The notes beneath the pieces were generated by a model. It ran no database searches and was not told the DNA's origin. It saw only the letters and a program-made list of their open reading frames with translations. A stretch of 5,675 nucleotides of DNA from JBAQMG01 sp049302575 (GTDB taxonomy: Bacteria; Bacillota; Desulfitobacteriia; Desulfitobacteriales; Desulfitobacteriaceae). Positions 1 to 5,675 of this stretch are shown one piece after another (the first letter of the stretch is position 1; each line of letters opens with the position of its first letter). Position numbers and translations under genes: made by a program. Location: positions 1 through 5,675 of the forward strand of contig JBAQMG010000085.1 in assembly GCA_049302575.1 (NCBI GenBank), in the 5' to 3' direction.

Positions 1-1
1 G

Positions 2-1132
2 TCTGGCACTAATAATGAACTTAACCGCTTAAGCTTAGAAACAAGGCAAAACAATTTGAATTGGAATATCAGCTTGGAAAATAATATCACATCGCATAGG
101 AAAATAATTGGAAGATTTATTGTATTGGGCAAAAAGGTCATACGAAAGTTCTTGCGCTGGTATATTAATCCCCTATTAGACAGGCAAAGAGAATTTAATG
201 GGGGTGTAACCCGCTCACTCAGTATTCTGGAAGAATTTGCCTATATGCACTCCAAGGAGTTTTCCGAGGTCGTAGCCAAAATAGATCGTATTGAGGCTAT
301 GTTAGGCGCTTCGATCTCCCAGCATAAAGGGCAACTGGAAGCCGAACTTACGGTGATTTCTGACCGTTTACGACGGCTAGAAAGAAAAATCAACAAGGGG
401 CTTAACCTTGATCTCGGAGCTCGCACGCTAGAATGTTTGGTTAAGGAAGATAAGCAGGAAAACCTAGATATCGACTACTTCCTATTTGAACAGAGATTCC
501 GGGGTAGCAGGGAGGACATTAAAGAAAGACAAAAGGTGTATTTAGATTATTTTCGAGGTAAGACTAAGGTGTTGGACATCGGCTGTGGACGTGGCGAGTT
601 TATTGAGTTACTTATGGAGAACGGGGTTGGTGTTCAAGGCATAGACCTGAATGAGGATATGGTTGGTTACTGCCAAGACCATGGGCTGCCGGTTTTACAG
701 GTAGATTTATTTGAATTTTTAGAAGGGCTCGAAGACAATAGTTTGGACGGAATTTTTGCAGCACAAGTGATTGAACATTTAGAGCCGAAATCCTTGATTC
801 AGCTGTCAGAATTATGTTATAAAAAGCTTAGACCGTCGGGCACACTTGTATTGGAAACTATTAATCCTGGAAACTTACAAGCGGTGAATACATGGTTTTA
901 CTTAGATCCAAGCCATGTTAGGCCGGTTAGTCCAGAACTTATAAAGTTTATTACTGAGGCCGAAGGGTTCAAGTGTAAAGAAGTTATCTACTTATCTCCG
1001 ATCAAGCCCCCCTTGAGTTCAAGCCTGCCACAGAGTACAAATTTAGATACAAAAGAACTTTATGAGTGGTTCGCGACAGTGGATTCTTTAGTTTTTGGCC
1101 CGCAGGATTATGCCCTAATTGCAATAAAATAA
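2..1132 (+). CDS. Class I SAM-dependent methyltransferase of a glycan cluster, 5'-truncated by window edge
   Basis: This protein probably methylates a sugar or glycan intermediate using S-adenosylmethionine in the cytoplasm; the substrate is not deducible. The frame has no stop back to base 2, so 376 codons are visible and the true start lies outside; a TTG at 56 is an artefact of the cut, not a supported start. Counting from base 2, residues 31-55 form a basic, hydrophobic stretch (SHRKIIG... to ...RKFLRWYI) that may bind membrane or a partner. Residues about 83-133 have heptad-like spacing suggesting a coiled coil. The Rossmann methyltransferase fold follows: motif I VLDIGCGRGEF at 190-200, the acidic end of beta-2 in GIDLNE (Asp215), and the post-II motif QVIEHLEP at 255-262, as in Methyltransf_11/23-type proteins. 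The gene ends 91 bases before the next likely start, with no terminator between, so co-transcription is likely. The fold is certain; the acceptor is unknown. Confidence 0.9.
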   Translation, partial: SGTNNELNRLSLETRQNNLNWNISLENNITSHRKIIGRFIVLGKKVIRKFLRWYINPLLDRQREFNGGVTRSLSILEEFAYMHSKEFSEVVAKIDRIEAMLGASISQHKGQLEAELTVISDRLRRLERKINKGLNLDLGARTLECLVKEDKQENLDIDYFLFEQRFRGSREDIKERQKVYLDYFRGKTKVLDIGCGRGEFIELLMENGVGVQGIDLNEDMVGYCQDHGLPVLQVDLFEFLEGLEDNSLDGIFAAQVIEHLEPKSLIQLSELCYKKLRPSGTLVLETINPGNLQAVNTWFYLDPSHVRPVSPELIKFITEAEGFKCKEVIYLSPIKPPLSSSLPQSTNLDTKELYEWFATVDSLVFGPQDYALIAIK

Positions 1133-1211
1133 TTGTGTTCCCAATGATTCAATCTTTTATGGAAGAAGCAATGACAATACGCCCCTGTATTATATGGATA
1201 TTAGAAGACTT

Positions 1212-1216
1212 GGAGG
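1212..1216 (+). promoter_or_regulatory. Ribosome binding site GGAGG that decides the start of the first glycosyltransferase
   Basis: GGAGG sits 7 bases before the ATG at 1224. The in-frame ATG at 1218 is only 1 base away, and the ATG at 1194 lies upstream of this site with no good Shine-Dalgarno of its own. This makes 1224 the best start. Confidence 0.8.
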
Positions 1217-1223
1217 AATGTGC

Positions 1224-2591
1224 ATGAGGTTAGCCTTTTTTTCCCCCCTTCCACCTCTAAAATCAGGAATTGCAGATTATAGCGCAGAGCTGTTGCTTGC
1301 CCTCCAAAAGTTTGCATTTGTTGATATCGATGTTTATGTTGATGGTTATCCAGTAGAAGACAAGCGTTTGTCGCAACTTTTTCCGATTCATCAGATTGAA
1401 GATTATTGGAAGAACAGGGAAAAGTACGGCTATGATATGTGTATTTACCAGATAGGTAACAATCAAGTATATCATGAGTCTATTTATAAGATATCTTTGG
1501 TTGAACCTGGTTTAGTTGTCTTACATGATACCTCTATTCATAATATGATGGCGGGAATCTTATATGGTCGTGGCAGGAAAGAGGAATATATAGCGGAGAT
1601 GCAGTACAATCACGGTTCCGAAGGAGAGATTGCTGCCCGTACGTTTATCGCTAACGGAGGAGTGCCTCCTTGGGAAAAGGATGTATTAAGATTTCCAATG
1701 ATCAAGCGACTTGTGGATAATTCAAAGGGCATTATTGTCCATTCACTATTTGCCCGAAGTTACGTTAAAAGGCAACGTAGGGATGTACCGGTGAAGGTAA
1801 TAAACCTTTTTTCAGATGTTATTGGAGACGGTGAGGGCAAAGTAAGGGAAGAAGCCCGTCAACGACTGGGGATACTACCCGAGACTCTTATTCTGGCGTC
1901 ATTTGGATATATCAACTCGAATAGAAGAATCGATGAAGTGCTTAAAGCTTTACACATACTTCGCAAGATAAGTTCAGTTCCGTTTTTATATTATCTTGTT
2001 GGTGAGATAAATAATCCTAGCTATAAGGTAAAGGAGTTAATAAGTAATTTAGGACTTGAAGAGCTAGTAACCATGACAGGTTATGTCGATATGCCTCAAT
2101 ATATGGATATTATGAAGGCGGCAGATATTTGTCTAAACTTACGATATCCATATTATGGTGAGTCATCTGCAAACTTGCACCGAATGCTTGGCTTGGGTAA
2201 GGTGGTTGTGGTCTCAGATGTGGGAGCTTTTCAAGAATATCCGGAGGATACACTTGTAAAGATTAAGGTAGGCAATGAAGTTGACGAGCTGATTCATGTT
2301 TTTAGAAGGATAATTAAAGATAACACATGGAAAAACAAGCTTTCGGAGAATGCACTGGCGTTTGCTCATAATTTCTGCACAAAAGAGCGAGCTACAGGTG
2401 AGTATATTAGCTTTATACAGCAACTAGACCACGGGCTAGGACAGATAGAAAACCTAATTGAAGATGCTGCAGAAACCTTCCTTTGCGAAGGAACTGCTGA
2501 GAATGATGAGATTCGTATTAGAGCCTTGGCACTACATATTATTGAGGTTGCCGGTTGGACGGCGTTGAGAGAAGATGATGTGATTTTATGA
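1224..2591 (+). CDS. GT4-like glycosyltransferase (GT-B fold), 455 residues
   Basis: This enzyme likely transfers a sugar from a nucleotide-sugar donor to a growing glycan at the cytoplasmic face of the membrane; donor and acceptor are unknown. It opens with MRLAFFSPLPPLKSGIADYS, a typical first strand and glycine loop of GT4-type enzymes in bacterial glycan clusters. The longer frame from 1194 would add ten residues ahead of this conserved start. The C-terminal Rossmann half includes FGYINSNRRIDEVL (227-240) and the donor-site region LRYPYYGESS...SDVGAFQEYP (306-340). Glu313 matches the first Glu of the family's E-x7-E motif, but the second Glu is replaced around His319/Arg320, as I recall for this GESS/GETS-type subgroup. 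A helical, acidic tail of about 55 residues (roughly 400-455) extends past the usual fold. The stop overlaps the next start by 4 bases (ATGA), pointing to translational coupling. The family is confident, the sugar is not. Confidence 0.9.
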   Translation: MRLAFFSPLPPLKSGIADYSAELLLALQKFAFVDIDVYVDGYPVEDKRLSQLFPIHQIEDYWKNREKYGYDMCIYQIGNNQVYHESIYKISLVEPGLVVLHDTSIHNMMAGILYGRGRKEEYIAEMQYNHGSEGEIAARTFIANGGVPPWEKDVLRFPMIKRLVDNSKGIIVHSLFARSYVKRQRRDVPVKVINLFSDVIGDGEGKVREEARQRLGILPETLILASFGYINSNRRIDEVLKALHILRKISSVPFLYYLVGEINNPSYKVKELISNLGLEELVTMTGYVDMPQYMDIMKAADICLNLRYPYYGESSANLHRMLGLGKVVVVSDVGAFQEYPEDTLVKIKVGNEVDELIHVFRRIIKDNTWKNKLSENALAFAHNFCTKERATGEYISFIQQLDHGLGQIENLIEDAAETFLCEGTAENDEIRIRALALHIIEVAGWTALREDDVIL

Positions 2592-3631
2592 AGATAGCGA
2601 TTGCAACGGTTCAAGTGCCTTTTGTTAGAGGGGGGGCCGAAATCCTTGTAGAACTCCTTAAAGCTAATTTAATAAGTCGTGGTCATCAAGTTGAAATTAT
2701 TTCAATTCCGTTTAAGTGGTATCCACCGAGTGCTATCATTGATAGCATATTGATGGCGCGACTTATGGATTTGAGCGAATCAAACGGCGTAGCAATTGAC
2801 TTGGTTATTGGTACCAAGTTTCCCTCTTATTATGTTAACCACGAAAATAAAGTGCTGTGGCTTCTTCATCAACATAGGGAGGCCTATGAACTATGGAACA
2901 CAGACTTAGGAGGTCTGCATCCCTGGGAAAATAGCGACGAGGTGCGGAAGTTAATTATTAACTGTGATAACAAATTTATTCCTAAGGCTAAAAAAGTTTA
3001 TACCATATCCCAAACAGTTACGGACAGGCTTAAGAAATTCAATGGTATTAAGTCGAAGGTTCTCTATCATCCTCCTGCTCTATCCGAGGTTCTTAAGCCT
3101 TGTGAATACGATAGCTATATCTTTTATCCCAGTCGCATCAATAGGATAAAAAGGCAAGCACTTTTAGTACAGGCTTTGAAATATTGTAAGTCAGCCGTGC
3201 ACGTAGTTATAGTAGGTAGTGGCGAAAATGATGCCCTCGAAGAATTGAACAGGATTATAGAAAAGGATGGAACTGCTGACAAAGTCACAATCCTTGGACG
3301 TATATCTGACGAGGAACTCATTCGTTTATACTCTAATTGTCTAGGGGTATACTTTGGTCCTTACGAGGAGGATTACGGGTACATCACGTTAGAAGCTTTT
3401 TTTTCTGGTAAGGCGGTTATCACTCATCACGATTCAGGCGGTCCGCTTGAATTTGTGAGTGAAAGCAATGGTTATGTGATGAAACCAGACCCTCGGGCGA
3501 TCGCTGAAGCTATGGATGAGCTTTATTATAACAAGCAGCTAGCAAGGGAAAAGGGTCAAAATGGCTTACGACTTATGCACGAGATGAAAATAAGCTGGGA
3601 CTATGTAGTTGAAGCTTTAGTTAAGGTTTGA
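2588..3631 (+). CDS. GT4-family glycosyltransferase (GT-B fold), 347 residues
   Basis: This is a retaining GT4-type glycosyltransferase expected to add a sugar (mannose-like in many relatives, unproven here) to a glycan in the cytoplasm. The N-terminal half has the PFVRGGAE motif (11-18), whose glycine loop faces the acceptor and donor phosphate in this family. The C-terminal half begins near YPSRINRIKRQ (180-190), whose Arg183 and Lys188 fit the basic residues that hold the donor diphosphate. It continues with VIVGSG (207-212) and VTILGRISDEEL (233-244). A complete E-x7-E motif follows in PYEEDYGYITLEA (Glu261 and Glu269), then the donor-site loop THHDSGGPLEF (279-289). Length is normal for a compact family member. 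There is no strong Shine-Dalgarno before 2588; the start lies within the ATGA shared with the preceding gene's stop, so translation is probably coupled and the two enzymes are likely made together for one glycan. Confidence 0.92.
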   Translation: MKIAIATVQVPFVRGGAEILVELLKANLISRGHQVEIISIPFKWYPPSAIIDSILMARLMDLSESNGVAIDLVIGTKFPSYYVNHENKVLWLLHQHREAYELWNTDLGGLHPWENSDEVRKLIINCDNKFIPKAKKVYTISQTVTDRLKKFNGIKSKVLYHPPALSEVLKPCEYDSYIFYPSRINRIKRQALLVQALKYCKSAVHVVIVGSGENDALEELNRIIEKDGTADKVTILGRISDEELIRLYSNCLGVYFGPYEEDYGYITLEAFFSGKAVITHHDSGGPLEFVSESNGYVMKPDPRAIAEAMDELYYNKQLAREKGQNGLRLMHEMKISWDYVVEALVKV

Positions 3632-3666
3632 TAGAACTAAGTTACAGGGGAGAGTGAGCTTTTGAC

Positions 3667-3816
3667 ATGGGAAGAACAGAGCCGGGACTGATTAAACTTT
3701 TGGTTGAGGAAGTTGCCCAACAACTCGCTGAAATCAATCTTCAGGAAGATGCACTCTGGTATTTTGAACATCTAGCAACGATGATTACCGAGCTGCAGCT
3801 TGATGATGGGCAATGA
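3667..3816 (+). CDS. Possible small protein of 49 residues, unknown function
   Basis: I do not recognise this protein. The ORF starts MGRTEPGLIKLL and ends ITELQLDDGQ. It reads as two likely amphipathic helices (about residues 5-23 and 26-45) broken near Asn24, is rich in Glu, Gln and Leu, and contains a single aromatic patch, LWYFEH (30-35). There is no signal peptide, membrane span, Cys or metal motif. It starts 35 bases after the preceding glycosyltransferase stop on the same strand. An AGGGGAG at 3646-3652 lies 14 bases upstream of the ATG, a little far, with a nearer GAG at 3656-3658; an in-frame TGA at 3655-3657 rules out a longer form. The biased composition and good helical periodicity favour a real protein, but the length alone does not exclude chance. 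A small adaptor for a cluster enzyme is conceivable but is only a guess. Confidence 0.5.
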   Translation: MGRTEPGLIKLLVEEVAQQLAEINLQEDALWYFEHLATMITELQLDDGQ

Positions 3817-3993
3817 AGTGGTGTTAAGTATTCTATACTCTTGACGCTTTTGTACATCATAGCATGTCGACTGCAGAACTGCCTGCCAAAGTTAAATTGA
3901 TGGAGATTCGTTGAGCCAGTTGGGACAGGGGTTTGCTATATCGAAATATGCAACTGGTTAGTTAAGTTAATTGAGCTGATATTTGACAGAATT

Positions 3994-3999
3994 GAGGAG
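3994..3999 (+). promoter_or_regulatory. Ribosome binding site GAGGAG for the first sulfotransferase-like gene
   Basis: GAGGAG lies 7 bases before the ATG at 4007, an ideal spacing. It confirms the start, which also places the PAPS-binding motif at residues 11-18, close to the N-terminus as expected. Confidence 0.8.
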
Positions 4000-4006
4000 A
4001 TAATCC

Positions 4007-5260
4007 ATGAATAACAAGAATGTTTATGTATTTCTTCATATACCTAAAAGTGCTGGAATGACGTTCAATCGCATCTTGGAGTCGAATTTCGCGGAGAATG
4101 AAATTGGGAGTCAGGTATTAAGAAAAATTACAATTTCGGATGATAATGAGCGTAATAAGCTATTAGATTATCGTTACTTTGGTGGACATTATTTCCTTAG
4201 TTCAATTGAAGGTATATTGAATAGCATAGGTGTTAAACCATTGCTGATAACAATGTTTAGAGATCCGATAAAACAGTTTCTGTCTCATTACAACTATATT
4301 TTACTTGTAGCAAAGGAAAGACATTTCGCGTACAAGAAGTTAAGAGATCTATCTCTTGAGGATTTCTTAAAGGAAGAGGAAACCAGGGTCTGGCTTAGAA
4401 ATTATCAAACTACATGGCTTACGACGGATATTCCATTTAAACGATTTACCAATTATTATCATGAAGATCTGGATTTTACAAAGATTTATTTAAAGGCACT
4501 TAGTGAAGATCGAAGAAGCGATGCAGAATTATTTGAGTGTGCTAAAAGCAGACTAAATCGGTTTGATTTTGTTGGAGTAACTGAGAATTTCAATCAAGGA
4601 ATTCAATTATTAACACATACATTTGGCTGGAGTCCAGTTATGGTCTATCAATCAGAAAATGTTCTGCGTGAAGATTATATTCTTAAAGAATTTTCCCAAG
4701 AAAGCTTGCAGATTTTGAGGGAGATGTTCAAAGTAGATTCTATGGTCTATGACTATGCAAAGGGTCTTTTTGATCAACGGTACAAAAAAATGATTAGGAC
4801 AGATTACCCTAATTCGAATAAAATAGCAAACGTTGTGCTTAATCCAAGTTATACGATGGGCAATAAAGGTTGGCATAATGTCGAGGTTGATGTTTCGACC
4901 GGATTGCAATGGGTTTGGACTGGACCAGAGTTGGAGTCCTATTTGAGTTTTATATTACTAAATATTAATGACTATATGATTACGGTGCGTTTTATTAATA
5001 GTATGGCCTCTGACATAGCTAATAGCTTAAATATTGTTGTGAATAACAGAAGCCTTTGTTTAGAAAAGTCCGATACTAACGGTGAAATACGTGTGAGTGG
5101 ACTTTTACCAAAGGAAATTATTTTGGAATCAAAAGGGAGGATAGTAATGAAGATCGGTGTTAATAGAACTATATCGCCCAATCCAGTAGTGGCTGAATCT
5201 AGTGATAATAGAAAACTGGGCCTTGCCTTTCATTCTATTGAACTGAGGCCGGTGCAGTAA
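4007..5260 (+). CDS. Sulfotransferase-like protein with extra C-terminal beta-rich domain, 417 residues
   Basis: This is a probable PAPS-dependent carbohydrate sulfotransferase (Sulfotransfer_2 / heparan-sulfate-2-O-sulfotransferase-like family) acting on a glycan in the cytoplasm. The 5'-phosphosulfate loop is FLHIPKSAGMTF (9-20), with Lys14 as the expected PAPS contact. The 3'-phosphate site is TMFRDPIKQFLSHYNY (82-97), with Arg85 and Ser93 in the usual places. Between them, GGHYFLS (59-65) places His61 where a catalytic base could sit. VGVTENFNQGIQLL (189-202) is the late conserved helix entry of the family. The catalytic domain ends near residue 262. Residues about 270-417 form a separate beta-rich domain with GWHNVEVDV, WTGPELES, NSLNIVVNN, IGVNRTISP and a closing DNRKLGLAFHSIELRP. 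That last pattern recalls a domain attached to glycosyltransferases and sulfotransferases in other bacteria (from memory), possibly glycan-binding. No signal peptide is seen. GC is lower than in the upstream genes. Confidence 0.82.
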   Translation: MNNKNVYVFLHIPKSAGMTFNRILESNFAENEIGSQVLRKITISDDNERNKLLDYRYFGGHYFLSSIEGILNSIGVKPLLITMFRDPIKQFLSHYNYILLVAKERHFAYKKLRDLSLEDFLKEEETRVWLRNYQTTWLTTDIPFKRFTNYYHEDLDFTKIYLKALSEDRRSDAELFECAKSRLNRFDFVGVTENFNQGIQLLTHTFGWSPVMVYQSENVLREDYILKEFSQESLQILREMFKVDSMVYDYAKGLFDQRYKKMIRTDYPNSNKIANVVLNPSYTMGNKGWHNVEVDVSTGLQWVWTGPELESYLSFILLNINDYMITVRFINSMASDIANSLNIVVNNRSLCLEKSDTNGEIRVSGLLPKEIILESKGRIVMKIGVNRTISPNPVVAESSDNRKLGLAFHSIELRPVQ

Positions 5261-5289
5261 AAATTATATACGCCCAGAATGCCCATCAA

Positions 5290-5319
5290 TTGATTTGATT
5301 TAGATATTGGTTATATATT
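5290..5319 (+). promoter_or_regulatory. Candidate sigma-A-type promoter upstream of the second sulfotransferase gene
   Basis: TTGATT (5290-5295, 4 of 6 to TTGACA) and TATATT (5314-5319, 5 of 6 to TATAAT) are separated by 18 bases. Transcription would begin near 5326, about 50 bases ahead of the ATG at 5375. The region is AT-rich, so such a match can arise by chance, and read-through from the preceding gene is equally possible since no terminator is visible in 5261-5374. Confidence 0.25.
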
Positions 5320-5364
5320 CCAAAGAGTAAAATTGTTGGAGCTAAGGCTATCGTTTCTTTGAAT

Positions 5365-5368
5365 GGAG
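5365..5368 (+). promoter_or_regulatory. Ribosome binding site GGAG for the second sulfotransferase-like gene
   Basis: GGAG in the context TGGAGAT lies 6 bases before the ATG at 5375, supporting that start. Confidence 0.7.
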
Positions 5369-5374
5369 ATTATT

Positions 5375-5675
5375 ATGAAAAAGTATTTTTTCCTTCATAT
5401 TCCTAAAACTGCAGGTTCATCACTTTTTACCTTTTTTCGTGATGTGTTAGGCGAAGGCAATGTATTTCAAGTAAGAGATGTAAAGATTGGAGGGCAGAGA
5501 GCTGAAACGCTCAAAGATTATTCAATGGTAGGTGGACATCTCACCTATAATCAAATGGAAACCTACTTTGAACCAGAGCGTTATCGAGTTGTTTTTTTGA
5601 GACATCCAGTAGATAGGCTTATTTCATTGTATTATTTTCATCGATCTGCAGAAGAAGTCATGCACGATCCAACGG
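5375..5675 (+). CDS. Second sulfotransferase-like protein, N-terminal 100 residues (3'-truncated by window edge)
   Basis: This is the beginning of a second probable PAPS-dependent sulfotransferase of the Sulfotransfer_2-like kind. It starts MKKYFFLHIPKTAGSSLF, giving the 5'-phosphosulfate loop HIPKTAGSS at residues 8-16 with Lys11 as the PAPS contact. GGHLTYN (53-59) carries His55, in the same relative place as His61 of the neighbouring protein. VVFLRHPVDRLISLYYF (72-88) is the 3'-phosphate site with Arg76 and Ser84. It shares motif order and spacing with the upstream protein but little other sequence, so the two are distant relatives, not a recent tandem duplication. They may sulfate different positions or sugars, which is inference. 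The reading frame is open to the window end, so whether it too carries an extra C-terminal domain cannot be seen. The 114-base gap before it holds no other gene. Confidence 0.85.
   Translation, partial: MKKYFFLHIPKTAGSSLFTFFRDVLGEGNVFQVRDVKIGGQRAETLKDYSMVGGHLTYNQMETYFEPERYRVVFLRHPVDRLISLYYFHRSAEEVMHDPT

Larger units (their letters stand above)
3632..4006 (+). other. 375-base gap between glycosyltransferase and sulfotransferase genes
   Basis: This gap separates the higher-GC glycosyltransferase block from the AT-richer sulfotransferase block. It holds one plausible 49-codon ORF (3667-3816). The remainder, 3817-4006, has only short open stretches: a 16-codon ATG ORF at 3864-3914 and a start-less open frame at 3901-4014 that overlaps the next gene's start. 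A TATACT at 3834-3839 resembles a -10 box but lacks a partner -35 at proper spacing. TTGACA at 3983-3988 has no room for a -10. I see no terminator hairpin, tRNA, insertion-sequence end or direct repeat. Confidence 0.6.

Noticed and set aside
4..9. TGGCAC resembling the -24 box of a sigma-54 promoter
   Set aside because: It lies inside the open methyltransferase frame and no -12 element (TTGC-like) follows at the right spacing.
1176..1191. Inverted repeat AATAC...GTATT after the methyltransferase gene
   Set aside because: The stem is only 5 weak base pairs with no following U-run, so it is not a convincing terminator.
1655..1668. GGAGG...CCTCC inverted repeat
   Set aside because: It lies within the glycosyltransferase coding sequence (encoding GGVPPW) and has a very short loop; no regulatory role is supported.
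2366..2614. Minus-strand open frame of 82 codons, with others at 241-426, 1263-1475, 2214-2423, 3124-3321, 4652-4909 and 4972-5181
   Set aside because: All lie opposite well-supported plus-strand enzymes, have no family motifs and show compositions typical of antisense shadows.
3841..3846. TTGACG -35-like hexamer in the gap
   Set aside because: The bases 16-18 downstream (around ATGTCG) do not resemble a -10 box.
3983..3988. Perfect TTGACA -35-like hexamer
   Set aside because: A -10 at 16-18 bases would fall on the start codon of the gene at 4007; the nearby GATAAT is only 10 bases away. Probably chance.
5285..5294. Palindrome ATCAATTGAT before the last gene
   Set aside because: It is short and in AT-rich DNA; a single copy gives no basis for calling an operator.
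4007..5675. Recent tandem duplication of the sulfotransferase genes
   Set aside because: Outside the PAPS motifs the two N-terminal regions share little sequence, so a recent duplication is not supported.

Overview
The window is a run of same-strand (+) genes for building and decorating a surface glycan. It probably comes from a low-to-moderate GC Gram-positive-type bacterium, most likely an anaerobic Firmicute (Clostridia or Negativicutes). That guess rests on strong GGAGG-type ribosome binding sites, AT-rich codon use, and the style of the methyltransferase and the first glycosyltransferase, which resemble proteins I know from flagellin, S-layer or wall glycan islands of such organisms. No taxonomic marker gene is present, so the assignment is tentative.

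Layout: (1) 2-1132 is the 3' part of a SAM-dependent class I methyltransferase with a basic, coiled-coil-rich N-terminal region; its frame is open to the left edge. (2) 1224-2591 and 2588-3631 are two GT-B, GT4-like glycosyltransferases joined by a 4-base ATGA overlap. (3) 3632-4006 is a 375-base gap holding one plausible 49-residue small ORF and otherwise no recognisable gene. (4) 4007-5260 is a sulfotransferase-like protein with a second, beta-rich C-terminal domain. (5) 5375 to the right edge is the start of a second, divergent sulfotransferase-like protein, cut by the window end.

Taken together, the glycosyltransferases would extend a glycan from nucleotide-sugar donors, the methyltransferase could O-methylate a sugar (or cap a chain), and the two PAPS-dependent sulfotransferase-like enzymes could sulfate the glycan. 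The proposed joint product, a methylated and sulfated glycan, is inferred from gene content; no acceptor protein or glycan export gene is visible. Base composition falls noticeably in the sulfotransferase part (hand-counted 60-base lines about 28-37% GC, against about 42-53% in lines from the upstream genes), which suggests the two halves have different histories. No RNA gene, mobile element, CRISPR array or convincing terminator was seen.
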